NCBI RefSeq assembly: GCF_900602065.1
Contig: NZ_UWFN01000347.1
Span: 124,001-188,000, forward strand
Direction of reading: 5' to 3'
Source: Pseudomonas viridiflava
Lineage (GTDB): Bacteria; Pseudomonadota; Gammaproteobacteria; Pseudomonadales; Pseudomonadaceae
DNA: 64,000 nt
Position numbers and translations under genes: made by a program. Below the pieces are notes generated by a model that was given only the letters and a program-made list of their open reading frames with translations, was not told where the DNA came from and did not search any database. Each line of letters starts with the position of its first letter. Position 1 is the first letter of the stretch. Shown piece by piece: positions 9,288 through 18,536 of this stretch.

Positions 9288-10181
9288 ATGACTGCTGTCG
9301 ATCTCCCCTACGAACTTTCCCAAGCAGGCGTGCGCCCGGCTGATCGTCTGGGCTTTACCCTGTTGATTGCGGCGTTGATTCACGTGGCGATCATCCTTGG
9401 CGTGGGTTTCACCTACGTCAAACCTGAGCAGATCAGCCAGACGCTGGAAATCACCCTCGCCACTTTCAAAAGCGAAACGAAACCCAAGCAAGCTGACTTT
9501 CTGGCACAAGAGAATCAGGAAGGCAGTGGCACCCTGGACAAGGCAGAAATCCCCAAGACCACCGAGCTTGCGCCGTTTCAGGACACCAAGATTAATAAAG
9601 TGACCCCACCGCCTGCCGCCAAGCCTGTGCAAAAGCAGGAATCGACGAAGACCGTGGTCGCCACCAAGGCCAAGACACCCGAAAAGACCGTGGCCAAACG
9701 TGAAGAGGTCAAACCTGATCCCACGCCCAAGGCCGCGCCAGAATTCGACAGCTCGCAACTCAGCAGCGAAATCGCCAGCCTTGAAGCCGAACTGTCCAAC
9801 GAACAACAGCTTTACGCCAAGCGGCCAAAGATCCACCGCCTCAACGCCGCCTCGACCATGCGCGACAAAGGCGCCTGGTACAAAGACGACTGGCGCAAGA
9901 AAGTCGAGCGCGTCGGTAACCTGAACTACCCGGAAGAGGCACGCCGCAAGCAGATTTACGGCAATTTACGCCTGATGGTTTCGATCAATCGTGATGGTTC
10001 GCTGTACGAAGTACTGGTGCTGGAGTCCTCCGGGCAACCGTTGCTGGATCAGGCTGCACAGCGAATCGTGCGATTGGCGGCGCCATTTGCGCCGTTCACC
10101 GGCGATCTGGCTGACATCGACCGACTCGAGATCATACGTACCTGGAAATTTGCCCGAGGCGACAAGCTGTCCAGTAACTGA
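9288..10181 (+). CDS. TonB-family energy transducer (TonB3-like)
   Basis: Inner-membrane-anchored, periplasm-spanning protein of the TonB family. I took the ATG at 9288 (297 residues). It gives a cytoplasmic lead, one membrane helix (LLIAALIHVAIILGVGF, about residues 24-40), a Lys/Pro/Thr-rich rigid stretch (about 65-150) and a C-terminal TonB domain with NYPEEARRKQIYGNLRLMV. The position next to gshB and pilG equals P. aeruginosa tonB3 (PA0406), which has been linked to twitching motility. That role here is inference. Confidence 0.88.
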   Translation: MTAVDLPYELSQAGVRPADRLGFTLLIAALIHVAIILGVGFTYVKPEQISQTLEITLATFKSETKPKQADFLAQENQEGSGTLDKAEIPKTTELAPFQDTKINKVTPPPAAKPVQKQESTKTVVATKAKTPEKTVAKREEVKPDPTPKAAPEFDSSQLSSEIASLEAELSNEQQLYAKRPKIHRLNAASTMRDKGAWYKDDWRKKVERVGNLNYPEEARRKQIYGNLRLMVSINRDGSLYEVLVLESSGQPLLDQAAQRIVRLAAPFAPFTGDLADIDRLEIIRTWKFARGDKLSSN

Positions 10182-10257
10182 CGGGTTCTTCACAAACCTG
10201 CGAGCCTGTCAGAACTGCCAGTTGTCAGGCCCGCCGCGCAGCGCCACACTAGGGCTC

Positions 10258-10827
10258 ATGAAAAACGTATCTGCGAGTTATCTCAAGCATCAATTCCTGA
10301 TCGCCATGCCACACATGGTGGACCCGAACTTTGCGCAGACGCTGACCTACATCGTCGAGCACAATGCCAATGGCGCCATGGGGCTGGTCATCAATCGACC
10401 GCAAAGCCTTACCTTGGCAGATGTTCTTGAGCAATTGCGCCCCGAACTGCCCCCCGCTGCACACTGCCAGGATATCCAGATTCATACCGGCGGCCCGGTG
10501 CAGACCGATCGAGGCTTTGTTCTGCACCCTAGAGGACAGATCTTCCAGGCGACCGTCGAACTCGGCGATCTGGCGCTTTCGACCTCGCAGGACGTGCTGT
10601 TTTCCATCGCTGACGGCTATGGCCCTGATCAAAATGTGATCACCCTCGGTTACGCCGGCTGGGATGCAGGCCAGCTCGAAGCTGAACTGGCCGCCAATGC
10701 CTGGCTGAACTGCCCGTTTGACCCGGCCATCCTCTTCGATGTCGACAGTGATCAGCGGCTCAATGCAGCGGCTGCGCGCCTTGGCGTCAACCTGAGCTTG
10801 CTCACCAGCCAGGCAGGCCACGCCTGA
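10258..10827 (+). CDS. YqgE/AlgH family protein
   Basis: Conserved DUF179 protein of 189 residues; AlgH was named for an effect on alginate regulation, but no biochemical activity is settled. Family landmarks: YLKHQFLIAMPHMVDPNF at the start, ANGAMGLVINRP, and GGPVQTDRGFVLH in the middle. The ATG at 10258 matches the family start. Its TGA (10825-10827) shares a base with the ATG of the next gene, so yqgE and yqgF are translationally coupled. Confidence 0.95.
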   Translation: MKNVSASYLKHQFLIAMPHMVDPNFAQTLTYIVEHNANGAMGLVINRPQSLTLADVLEQLRPELPPAAHCQDIQIHTGGPVQTDRGFVLHPRGQIFQATVELGDLALSTSQDVLFSIADGYGPDQNVITLGYAGWDAGQLEAELAANAWLNCPFDPAILFDVDSDQRLNAAAARLGVNLSLLTSQAGHA

Positions 10828-11270
10828 TGGCCGCACTGCGTTTACTGCTGGGTTTTGATTACGGCACCAAACAGATAGGCGTTGCGGTAGGCCAGGTCAT
10901 TACCGGTCAAGCCCGCGACCTGTGCACGCTCAAGGCCCAGCAAGGCGTACCGGACTGGAGCCAGATTGAAGCGCTGATCCGTGAATGGAAACCTGATGCC
11001 ATCATCGTCGGCCTGCCACTGAACATGGACGGCACGCCCAGCGAAATGAGCGTCAAGGCAGAAAAGTTCTCGCGTCGGATCAATGGCCGCTTCAACCTGC
11101 CGGTCTACACCCATGACGAGCGCCTGACCACTTTCGAGGCCAAAGGCGAACGCATGAGCCGTGGTGGTCAGCGCGGCAGCAGCTACAAAGACAATCCGGT
11201 CGACGCCATCGCCGCCATGCTGTTATTGCAGGGCTGGATGGATGCAAATGCCGAACTGTTCAGTGTCTGA
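10827..11270 (+). CDS. ruvX: RuvX/YqgF, Holliday-junction-resolvase-like nuclease
   Basis: RNase H-fold nuclease implicated in 16S rRNA 5'-end processing. The 147 residues begin with LLGFDYGTKQIGVAVG, which carries the first catalytic Asp, continue with IIVGLPLNMDGTPSEM, and end with GGQRGSSYKDNPVDAIAAMLLLQ, with the last acidic residue in VDAIAA. It starts within the stop codon of the YqgE gene. Confidence 0.95.
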   Translation: MAALRLLLGFDYGTKQIGVAVGQVITGQARDLCTLKAQQGVPDWSQIEALIREWKPDAIIVGLPLNMDGTPSEMSVKAEKFSRRINGRFNLPVYTHDERLTTFEAKGERMSRGGQRGSSYKDNPVDAIAAMLLLQGWMDANAELFSV

Positions 11271-11369
11271 CACATTGAGCCTGTACAAGCGCTAAGTAGT
11301 AATACCCAGAATTCTCGTTTCCCCTGAGCCAGGCCTCGCCCCGGCTCGGGTACTTCCAGGAGCAACTTC

Positions 11370-11882
11370 ATGAACCTGCCGAACCCCGCCGAACTGCTTC
11401 GTCAGATGGCCACTGATCTGAACGCGCACCTGAACAAGCGCGGCATCAGCGAACCTCGCTTCATCGGCATTCGCACCGGCGGCGTGTGGGTCGCGCAGGA
11501 ACTGCTCAAGACGCTCGGTCGCGATGACCCGCTGGGCACGCTGGACGTTTCGTTCTACCGGGATGACTTCAGCCAGAACGGCCTGCACCCGCAGGTGCGC
11601 CCTTCTGACCTGCCATTCGAAATCGAAGGCCAGCACCTGGTGCTGATCGATGACGTATTGATGAGTGGCCGGACTATTCGTGCTGCCCTCAACGAGCTGT
11701 TTGACTACGGTCGCCCGGCCAGCGTGACGCTGGTGTGCCTGCTGGACCTGGACGCTGGCGAGTTGCCGATCAGCCCCGATGTAGTTGGCGCTACGCTGAC
11801 GCTGGCCGCCAACGAACGCGTCAAGCTGAGCGGCCCTGCGCCGCTGGCCCTCGAAATTCAAGACTTGTCCACCGCCCTTTAA
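11370..11882 (+). CDS. pyrR: PyrR, bifunctional pyrimidine regulator / uracil phosphoribosyltransferase
   Basis: PRTase-fold protein of 170 residues. The PRPP-binding loop VLIDDVLMSGRTIRAAL is intact, preceded by RFIGIRTGGVWVAQEL. In many Gram-negatives it influences pyr gene expression; here it heads pyrR-pyrB-pyrC'. The start ATG at 11370 follows AGGAGCAACTTC. The gap to pyrB is short (24 bases), so the genes are probably one transcript. Confidence 0.95.
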   Translation: MNLPNPAELLRQMATDLNAHLNKRGISEPRFIGIRTGGVWVAQELLKTLGRDDPLGTLDVSFYRDDFSQNGLHPQVRPSDLPFEIEGQHLVLIDDVLMSGRTIRAALNELFDYGRPASVTLVCLLDLDAGELPISPDVVGATLTLAANERVKLSGPAPLALEIQDLSTAL

Positions 11883-11906
11883 CCGCCCTTGAAAGAGTCC
11901 TTTGCG

Positions 11907-12911
11907 ATGACGCCCCTCGACGCCAAGCGCCCGCTGCAGCTCAACCATCAAGGTCAGCTGCGCCATTTTCTGTCCCTCGACGGTTTGCCTCGCGAGCTGC
12001 TCACTGAAATTCTCGACACAGCTGACTCGTTTCTGGAAGTCGGCGCCCGGGCGGTGAAGAAAGTCCCGCTGCTGCGCGGCAAGACCGTGTGCAACGTGTT
12101 TTTCGAGAACTCCACGCGCACCCGCACTACGTTTGAGCTGGCGGCGCAGCGGCTGTCGGCGGACGTGATCACACTTAACGTGTCCACGTCCTCGACCAGC
12201 AAGGGCGAAACGCTGTTCGACACCCTGCGTAACCTGGAAGCGATGGCTGCCGACATGTTTGTCGTGCGGCACGGCGATTCGGGCGCGGCGCACTTCATTG
12301 CCGAGCATGTCTGCCCGGAAGTGGCGATCATCAACGGCGGCGACGGCCGTCACGCGCACCCGACCCAGGGCATGCTCGACATGCTTACGATTCGTCGGCA
12401 CAAAGGCGGCTTCGAAAACCTTTCAGTGGCGATCGTCGGCGACATCCTGCACTCGCGGGTGGCACGCTCGAACATGATCGCCCTTAAAGCGCTGGGCTGC
12501 CCAGACATCCGCGTGATCGGCCCGAAAACCTTGCTGCCGGTCGGCGTCGAGCAATATGGCGTGAAGGTCTACACCGACCTCAACGAAGGCCTGAAAGACG
12601 TCGACGTGGTGATCATGCTGCGCCTGCAACGCGAACGCATGCAGGGCGGCCTGTTGCCGAGCGAGGGCGAGTTTTACCGCCTGTTCGGCCTGACTACTGC
12701 GCGTCTGGCCGGTGCCAAGCCGGACTGCATCGTCATGCACCCTGGTCCGATCAACCGGGGCGTGGAAATCGAGTCAGCCGTGGCCGATGGCGCGCATTCG
12801 GTGATCCTCAATCAAGTGACTTACGGCATCGCCGTGCGCATGGCCGTTTTGTCCATGGCCATGAGCGGACAAACCGCGCAACGACAATTCGAACAGGAGA
12901 ACGCCCAGTGA
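11907..12911 (+). CDS. pyrB: Aspartate carbamoyltransferase, catalytic subunit
   Basis: Condenses carbamoyl phosphate with aspartate, the committed step of pyrimidine synthesis. The 334 residues match the Pseudomonas enzyme when started at the ATG at 11907 (MTPLDAKRPLQLN); a TTG 18 bases upstream is possible but less likely. The carbamoyl-phosphate site FFENSTRTRTTFELAA is intact, as are HPTQGMLDML and MHPGPINRGVE. Its TGA overlaps the GTG start of the next gene. In Pseudomonas the enzyme is a dodecamer that needs PyrC' for assembly. Confidence 0.96.
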   Translation: MTPLDAKRPLQLNHQGQLRHFLSLDGLPRELLTEILDTADSFLEVGARAVKKVPLLRGKTVCNVFFENSTRTRTTFELAAQRLSADVITLNVSTSSTSKGETLFDTLRNLEAMAADMFVVRHGDSGAAHFIAEHVCPEVAIINGGDGRHAHPTQGMLDMLTIRRHKGGFENLSVAIVGDILHSRVARSNMIALKALGCPDIRVIGPKTLLPVGVEQYGVKVYTDLNEGLKDVDVVIMLRLQRERMQGGLLPSEGEFYRLFGLTTARLAGAKPDCIVMHPGPINRGVEIESAVADGAHSVILNQVTYGIAVRMAVLSMAMSGQTAQRQFEQENAQ

Positions 12912-14179
12912 AGCTCAGCATCCTCGGCGCTCGCGTCATCGACCCCAACAGCGGTCTGGATCAAGTTACCGATCTGCACCTGGAAGCCTGCAAGATTCTC
13001 GCAATCGGCGAGGCGCCAGCCGGCTTCAAGCCGTTGCAGACCATCGACGCCACCGGCCTGATCGCCGCTCCCGGTCTGGTTGACCTGAACGTCGCCCTGC
13101 GCGAGCCGGGTTACAGCCGCAAAGGCACGATTGCCAGCGAGACCCGCGCCGCCGCAGCTGGTGGCGTGACCAGCCTGTGCTGCCCGCCGCGCACCAAACC
13201 GATTCTGGATACCTCGGCCGTCGCCGAGCTGATTCTGGACCGCGCCCGCGAAGCCGGGCACAGCAAGGTGTTCCCGATTGGCGCCCTCAGCAAGGGCCTG
13301 GAAGGCGAGCAACTGGCTGAGCTGGTCGCGTTGCGCGATGTGGGCTGCGTCGCCTTCGGCAACGGTCTGGAGAGCTTTCGCAACACCCGCACCCTGTGCC
13401 GTGCGCTGGAATACGCCGCGACGTTCGACCTGACGGTGATTTTCAACTCTCAGGATCGCGATCTGGCCGAAGGTGGCCTTGCCCATGAAGGCCCGACCGC
13501 CAGCTTTCTGGGTTTGGCAGGCATTCCTGAAACCGCTGAAACCGTAGCGTTGGCCCGCGATCTGCTGCTGGTCGAGCAAAGTGGCGTACGCGCGCACTTC
13601 AGCCAGTTGACCAGTGCTCGCGGCGCAGCGCTGATCGCTCAGGCTCAAGCACGCGGCCTGAAGGTTACGGCTGACGTGGCTTTGTATCAGTTGATCCTGA
13701 CGGATGAGGCGTTGATCGACTTCTCCAGCCTGTATCACGTGCAACCGCCACTGCGTACCCGCGCAGACCGCGACGGGCTGCGTGAAGCGGTCAAATCCGG
13801 GGTGATCAGCGCGATCTCCAGCCATCACCAGCCGCACGAACGTGACGCCAAGCTGGCACCGTTCGGCGCGACCGAGCCAGGCATCAGCAGCGTGGAATTG
13901 CTGCTGCCACTGGCAATGACACTGGTCGAAGATGGCCTGCTGGACCTGCCAACCCTGATCGCCCGCTTGAGCAGCGGCCCGGCAGCGGCATTGCGCCTGC
14001 CAGCAGGGCAACTGAGCGCCGGCTCGCCCGCCGACATCGTGCTGTTTGATCCTGCTGCCTCAACGGTTGCCGGTGAGACCTGGCTGTCCAAAGGCGAAAA
14101 CTGCCCGTTCCTCGGCCACTGCCTGCCGAGCGCCGTGCGGTACACACTGGTGGATGGCCGGATTACCCATACCGGGTGA
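12908..14179 (+). CDS. pyrC': PyrC' (PyrX), non-catalytic dihydroorotase-like subunit of ATCase
   Basis: Amidohydrolase-fold protein of 423 residues starting with GTG inside the pyrB stop. Active dihydroorotases have a zinc-binding HxH after GLVDL; here the sequence is GLVDLNVALREPG, so both His are lost (N and A at those sites). That fits the known Pseudomonas arrangement in which pyrB-linked PyrC' is structural and true dihydroorotase is encoded elsewhere. The downstream SSHHQPHERD motif is kept. Do not use this gene as evidence for dihydroorotase activity. Confidence 0.94.
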   Translation: MKLSILGARVIDPNSGLDQVTDLHLEACKILAIGEAPAGFKPLQTIDATGLIAAPGLVDLNVALREPGYSRKGTIASETRAAAAGGVTSLCCPPRTKPILDTSAVAELILDRAREAGHSKVFPIGALSKGLEGEQLAELVALRDVGCVAFGNGLESFRNTRTLCRALEYAATFDLTVIFNSQDRDLAEGGLAHEGPTASFLGLAGIPETAETVALARDLLLVEQSGVRAHFSQLTSARGAALIAQAQARGLKVTADVALYQLILTDEALIDFSSLYHVQPPLRTRADRDGLREAVKSGVISAISSHHQPHERDAKLAPFGATEPGISSVELLLPLAMTLVEDGLLDLPTLIARLSSGPAAALRLPAGQLSAGSPADIVLFDPAASTVAGETWLSKGENCPFLGHCLPSAVRYTLVDGRITHTG

Positions 14180-14194
14180 AAGAAGGTCCCCCCT

Positions 14195-14284
14195 GTGGGA
14201 GCGAATTCATTCGCGAATACGGTTGTGCAAACGACAGATCTCTATCGACTGTACCGACCCATTCGCGAATGAATTCGCTCCCAC
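14195..14284. repeat. REP inverted pair (REPIN)
   Basis: Same subtype as the pilI-pilJ element: arms with GAGCGAATTCATTCGCGAAT and its reverse complement, about 45 bases apart. It lies in the converging gap between pyrC' and the TM2 gene. Confidence 0.85.
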
Positions 14285-14384
14285 AAGGATGATGCACGGC
14301 ACAACAGCTGAGTAACACCTCAATCCTGTAGGGGCTGCCGAAGCGGCGAAATCAGTCTTGCTGACACGGCAGCGCCATTGCTAA

Positions 14385-14804
14385 TCACCCGCGCTGGGCG
14401 TTCTTGATAGAAATCTGATCATTCAGTGTCCACAGGTCATACAGCACGCCCACCAGAAACAGCCCGCCCGTGAACAGGTAGATGATCCCGGTGATCCATT
14501 TGCCCTGATACATGCGATGCACACCGAAAACGCCAAGGAATGCCAGCAGCAACCAGGCCACGTTGTAGTCGGTAGAACCCGCCGTGAAGCGAAAATCAGC
14601 TTCGCGATCCATGCCGGGGATCAGGAACAAATCGATCAGCCAGCCAATGCCCAGCAAGCCCAAGGTGCAGAACCAGATCGTGCCAGTGACTGGCTTGCCG
14701 TAATAGAAGCGATGAGCGCCGGTGAAACCGACAATCCACAGCAGGTAACCGAGCAATTTGCTGTGGGTGTCCTGACGCTGTGAATCCAGTTGATAGGTGT
14801 TCAT
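14385..14804 (-). CDS. TM2-domain membrane protein
   Basis: Small inner-membrane protein of 139 residues with two TM2-like modules: GYLLWIVGFTGAHRFYYGK plus a following helix, then LLLAFLGVFGVHRMYQGKWITG plus a helix. About four membrane segments are visible. The G-x-H-R-x-Y signature is present twice. The role is unknown; TM2 proteins are widespread and poorly characterised. It is transcribed towards the pyr genes and stands alone. Confidence 0.85.
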   Translation of the reverse strand: MNTYQLDSQRQDTHSKLLGYLLWIVGFTGAHRFYYGKPVTGTIWFCTLGLLGIGWLIDLFLIPGMDREADFRFTAGSTDYNVAWLLLAFLGVFGVHRMYQGKWITGIIYLFTGGLFLVGVLYDLWTLNDQISIKNAQRG

Positions 14805-15053
14805 TGGGACCTCTTTTGCCGTAATAGAAAAAAATATCTGTAAAGCATGTGACTTTTTTGTATCTGTCCGACGTATGGCAGGAACCTCTGACGCTTATAA
14901 CAAACCCTTGTAACACAAGGGATTCACCCATGTTTTGAGAGAGTTTGTCGCAGAATCTGAAACGATCGTACCGTAATCGTTCTGTCATCAAGGGTCTGAA
15001 AGCCGCAAAAAGCTGTTATAAAGTTGCGCGCTAACCCACAAGAGCCCTGCCGA

Positions 15054-15746
15054 ATGCGTCCTTTTTTCAAGTCATGGCTAACCATCTGCCTACTTATGCC
15101 ACTGGCCGCCCACGCCACCAACCGTGAGCAACAACTACCCGCGAGCTTCACCGGCTACACCGCGAAAACTCATTCTTCGCCAGCCATCGCGACTACTCAA
15201 ACCACCGAGCCTGCGCCTGTCATCTCTCCACGTGGCCATAGCTCCCGGGCCGTTATTTACCGCGCCCCGGCAAAGAATTCCAAGGCCGTCGCCAACGTGC
15301 AAACGCTGCCGACGCCAGGCGTACCAAACATCAAACAGAGCAATTCGGTCGTCAGCCGTGCTCTGAAAGCGGTCGGTACTCCTTATCGTTGGGGCGGCAA
15401 CACTCCAGGTAAAGGGCTGGACTGCAGCGGTTTGGTGAAATATGCATTCAACGACGTAGCTGAAGTCGATTTGCCGCGTACTTCCAATGCCATGGCCGAA
15501 GGGCACGGCGTGAAGGTTGACCGCAAAGACCTGAAGCCCGGCGACCTGCTGTTCTTCAACATCAAAAGCCGCAAGGTCAACCACGTTGCGATTTACCTGG
15601 GCAATGACCGCTTCGTCCACGCCCCGCGCCGTGGCAAGAAAGTGACTGTAGATACCTTGAAGAAGCCGTACTGGAACAGCCATTACATGGTTGCCAAGCG
15701 TGTACTGCCGAAGCAGAGCGCTCCGTTGCGGGTTGTTCAGCGTTAA
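15054..15746 (+). CDS. NlpC/P60-family cell-wall hydrolase, secreted
   Basis: Predicted peptidoglycan endopeptidase of 230 residues. The ATG at 15054 gives a clean signal peptide (MRPFFKSWLTICLLMPLAAHA); an ATG ten codons earlier would spoil it. After a Ser/Thr/Pro-rich linker, the catalytic domain covers about residues 105-215: GLDCSGLVKYAF with the nucleophile Cys, then VNHVAIYLGNDRFVHAP with the His. It faces pilT across a REP element. Confidence 0.92.
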   Translation: MRPFFKSWLTICLLMPLAAHATNREQQLPASFTGYTAKTHSSPAIATTQTTEPAPVISPRGHSSRAVIYRAPAKNSKAVANVQTLPTPGVPNIKQSNSVVSRALKAVGTPYRWGGNTPGKGLDCSGLVKYAFNDVAEVDLPRTSNAMAEGHGVKVDRKDLKPGDLLFFNIKSRKVNHVAIYLGNDRFVHAPRRGKKVTVDTLKKPYWNSHYMVAKRVLPKQSAPLRVVQR

Positions 15747-15773
15747 GCAAAATCGACCTGCGAACACTGAACT

Positions 15774-15860
15774 GTGGGAGCGGTGCTTGCCCGCGATAAA
15801 CGATAACGCGGTATGTCTTCTAGTCGCGTCTCATGTATCGCGGGCAAGCACCGCTCCCAC
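15774..15860. repeat. REP inverted pair (REPIN)
   Basis: Arms with GAGCGGTGCTTGCCCGCGAT at 15774 and its reverse complement ending at 15860. It sits in the converging gap between the NlpC/P60 gene and pilT, which is where P. aeruginosa pilU would be expected on the minus strand. Confidence 0.85.
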
Positions 15861-15890
15861 AAGGGTTAAACCCCACAGGCATGGCAATCC

Positions 15891-16925
15891 TCAGAAATTA
15901 TCCGGCACCTTGGCCTTTTCCTTCGCCGCATCGCGGGTGATGAGGCCTTTGGCGAGCAGGTCCTTGAGACACATGTCCAGCGTCTGCATGCCCAGCGATC
16001 CACCGGTCTGAATCGCCGAATACATTTGCGCGACTTTGTCTTCGCGGATCAGGTTACGAATCGCTGGCGTGCCCATCATGATTTCGTGAGCGGCAATCCG
16101 ACCGCCGCCTACCTTCTTGAGCAACGCCTGAGACACCACCGCGTGCAGCGACTCGGAGAGCATCGAGCGGATCATGGATTTTTCCTGAGCCGGAAAAACG
16201 TCCACGATCCGGTCGATGGTTTTCGCCGCCGATGTCGTGTGCAGCGTGCCGAACACCAGGTGCCCGGTCTCTGCTGCGGTCAGCGCCAGTCGAATGGTTT
16301 CCAGATCACGCATCTCCCCGACCAGAATCACATCCGGGTCTTCCCGTAGCGCCGAACGCAGGGCCTCTGAAAAGCCCAGCGTGTCGCGGTGCACTTCACG
16401 CTGGTTGACCAGGCACTTCTTGGACTCGTGAACGAATTCAATCGGGTCTTCAATGGTCAGGATGTGGTGATGACGATTGACGTTCAGGTGGTCGATCATC
16501 GCGGCCAGGGTCGTCGATTTGCCTGAACCGGTCGGCCCAGTGATCAGCACAAGCCCGCGAGGGACGTCGGTAATCTTACGAAACACTTCTCCCATGCCCA
16601 GCTCTTCGAGCGTGAGGATCTTCGCGGGAATGGTCCGAAATACCGCTCCCGCGCCGCGATTCTGGTTGAACACGTTGACCCGGAAGCGCGCAACGCCCGG
16701 CACTTCGAACGAGAAATCCGTTTCCAGATACTCTTCAAAATCCTGCCGTTGCTTGTCGTTCATGATGTCGTAGATCAGCGCCTGCACGTCCTTGGCATTC
16801 AGTGCGGGCAGGTTGATCCGACGCACATCGCCATCCACACGAATCATCGGCGGCAGCCCAGCCGAGAGGTGCAAGTCCGATGCGCCTTGCTTGGCACTGA
16901 AAGCCAGCAGCTCGGTAATATCCAT
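15891..16925 (-). CDS. pilT: PilT, type IV pilus retraction ATPase
   Basis: Hexameric secretion ATPase that powers pilus retraction. The ATG at 16923-16925 gives 344 residues starting MDITELLAFSAKQGASDLHL, the family length. Walker A is GPTGSGKST near residue 130; the AIRNLIREDK region of PilT is present near residue 290. The companion pilU, directly downstream in P. aeruginosa, is not adjacent here. Confidence 0.96.
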   Translation of the reverse strand: MDITELLAFSAKQGASDLHLSAGLPPMIRVDGDVRRINLPALNAKDVQALIYDIMNDKQRQDFEEYLETDFSFEVPGVARFRVNVFNQNRGAGAVFRTIPAKILTLEELGMGEVFRKITDVPRGLVLITGPTGSGKSTTLAAMIDHLNVNRHHHILTIEDPIEFVHESKKCLVNQREVHRDTLGFSEALRSALREDPDVILVGEMRDLETIRLALTAAETGHLVFGTLHTTSAAKTIDRIVDVFPAQEKSMIRSMLSESLHAVVSQALLKKVGGGRIAAHEIMMGTPAIRNLIREDKVAQMYSAIQTGGSLGMQTLDMCLKDLLAKGLITRDAAKEKAKVPDNF

Positions 16926-16980
16926 ACAGCTCCTCAATCACATAGAATGCCGCAGACTTTAGCCCTGCTGGCGCAAATCA

Positions 16981-17667
16981 ATGTCCATGATAGCAGCGAA
17001 CATTTCAACGCTCGGCGAGCGAATTAGCGCAGCAGCTCAAGCCGCGCAGCGTGACCCCGCGTCCATCGGCCTGCTCGCGGTGAGCAAAACCAAACCTGCA
17101 CAGGCCCTGCGCGAAGCCTACGCAGCGGGCTTACGGGATTTTGGCGAAAACTATTTGCAGGAAGCGCTGGGCAAACAGCTCGAATTGGCCGACCTGCCCT
17201 TGTGCTGGCACTTCATCGGCCCCATTCAGTCGAACAAGACTCGTGCTATCGCCGAGAACTTCGCCTGGGTACATTCAGTGGATCGCCTGAAAATCGCGCA
17301 ACGCCTGTCCGAGCAACGCCCCGCTGACCTGCCGCCGCTGAATATCTGCATTCAGGTCAACGTGAGTGGCGAAGCCAGCAAGTCCGGCTGTACGCCCGCC
17401 GACCTGCCCGCGCTGGCCGAAGCCATCAGCGCCTTGCCTCGCTTGAAGCTACGTGGCTTGATGGCCATCCCGGAACCCACTGAAGACAGCGCGGAACAGA
17501 ACGCTGCATTCGCCGCTGTCAGCTCGTTGCAGGCGCAACTGAACCTGCCGCTGGACACCCTTTCCATGGGCATGAGCCACGACCTGGAGGCCGCCATCGC
17601 ACAAGGCGCCACCTGGGTGCGGATTGGCACTGCCCTTTTTGGCGCCCGTGATTACGGCCAGCCATGA
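16981..17667 (+). CDS. YggS, pyridoxal-phosphate homeostasis protein
   Basis: PLP-binding protein of 228 residues with the fold-type III barrel. The PLP Lys lies in LLAVSKTKPAQALREAY; downstream come CWHFIGPIQSNKTR and MGMSHDLEAAIAQGATWVRIGTALFG. Divergent from pilT and 22 bases upstream of proC, the usual gammaproteobacterial order yggS-proC-yggT. Confidence 0.95.
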   Translation: MSMIAANISTLGERISAAAQAAQRDPASIGLLAVSKTKPAQALREAYAAGLRDFGENYLQEALGKQLELADLPLCWHFIGPIQSNKTRAIAENFAWVHSVDRLKIAQRLSEQRPADLPPLNICIQVNVSGEASKSGCTPADLPALAEAISALPRLKLRGLMAIPEPTEDSAEQNAAFAAVSSLQAQLNLPLDTLSMGMSHDLEAAIAQGATWVRIGTALFGARDYGQP

Positions 17668-17689
17668 CCTCTGACGCAAGGAACCCGAC

Positions 17690-18508
17690 ATGAGCAAAAC
17701 CCGCATCGCCTTTATCGGCGCTGGCAACATGGCCGCCAGCCTGATCGGTGGGCTTCGCGCCCAAGGCGTTGAAGCCGACTCGATCCGCGCCAGCGACCCG
17801 GGTGCCGAAACACGCGGCAAGATCAGCGCCGAGCACGGCATTCAGGTATTCGCTGATAACGCCGAAGCCGTGGAAGGCGCGGATGTGGTGCTGATCGCCG
17901 TCAAACCGCAAGCCATGAAAGCCGTTTGCGAAGCCCTGCGCCCGAGCCTCAAACCGCATCAGCTAGTCGTATCCATCGCCGCCGGCATCACTTGCGCGAG
18001 CATGAAAAACTGGCTCGGCGAACAACCCATCGTACGCTGCATGCCCAACACCCCGGCGCTGCTGCGTCAGGGCGTCAGCGGCCTGTACGCCACCGAGCAA
18101 GTCAACGAAGCGCAACGCGCCCAGGCCGAGCAACTGCTGTCGGCTGTCGGCCTCGCGCTGTGGCTGGAAGAAGAGCAGCAACTGGATGCAGTCACCGCCG
18201 TTTCCGGTAGCGGCCCGGCGTATTTCTTCCTGTTGATCGAAGCCATGACTGCCGCAGGCGTGAAACTTGGCCTGCCTCAGGACGTGGCCGCGCAATTGAC
18301 GATGCAAACCGCGCTGGGCGCTGCGCTGATGGCCACTGGCAGCGATGTGGATGCTGCCGAGCTGCGCCGCCGCGTGACCTCGCCAGCGGGCACCACAGAA
18401 GCCGCAATCAAGTCATTCCAGGCCGGAGGCTTCGAAGCGTTGGTAGACACCGCGCTGACAGCCGCCGCACACCGTTCGGCAGAAATGGCCGAGCAGCTGG
18501 GCAAGTAA
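17690..18508 (+). CDS. proC: Pyrroline-5-carboxylate reductase
   Basis: Final step of proline synthesis, NAD(P)H-dependent. The 272 residues start with a Rossmann motif IAFIGAGNMAASLIGGL; VRCMPNTPALLRQGVSGLYA and AVSGSGPAYFFLLIEAM are family signatures, as is VTSPAGTTEAAIKSF near the C-terminus. Middle gene of yggS-proC-yggT. Confidence 0.96.
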   Translation: MSKTRIAFIGAGNMAASLIGGLRAQGVEADSIRASDPGAETRGKISAEHGIQVFADNAEAVEGADVVLIAVKPQAMKAVCEALRPSLKPHQLVVSIAAGITCASMKNWLGEQPIVRCMPNTPALLRQGVSGLYATEQVNEAQRAQAEQLLSAVGLALWLEEEQQLDAVTAVSGSGPAYFFLLIEAMTAAGVKLGLPQDVAAQLTMQTALGAALMATGSDVDAAELRRRVTSPAGTTEAAIKSFQAGGFEALVDTALTAAAHRSAEMAEQLGK

Positions 18509-18536
18509 TCTTTTTAGGCCATTGAGGAGCAGACCG

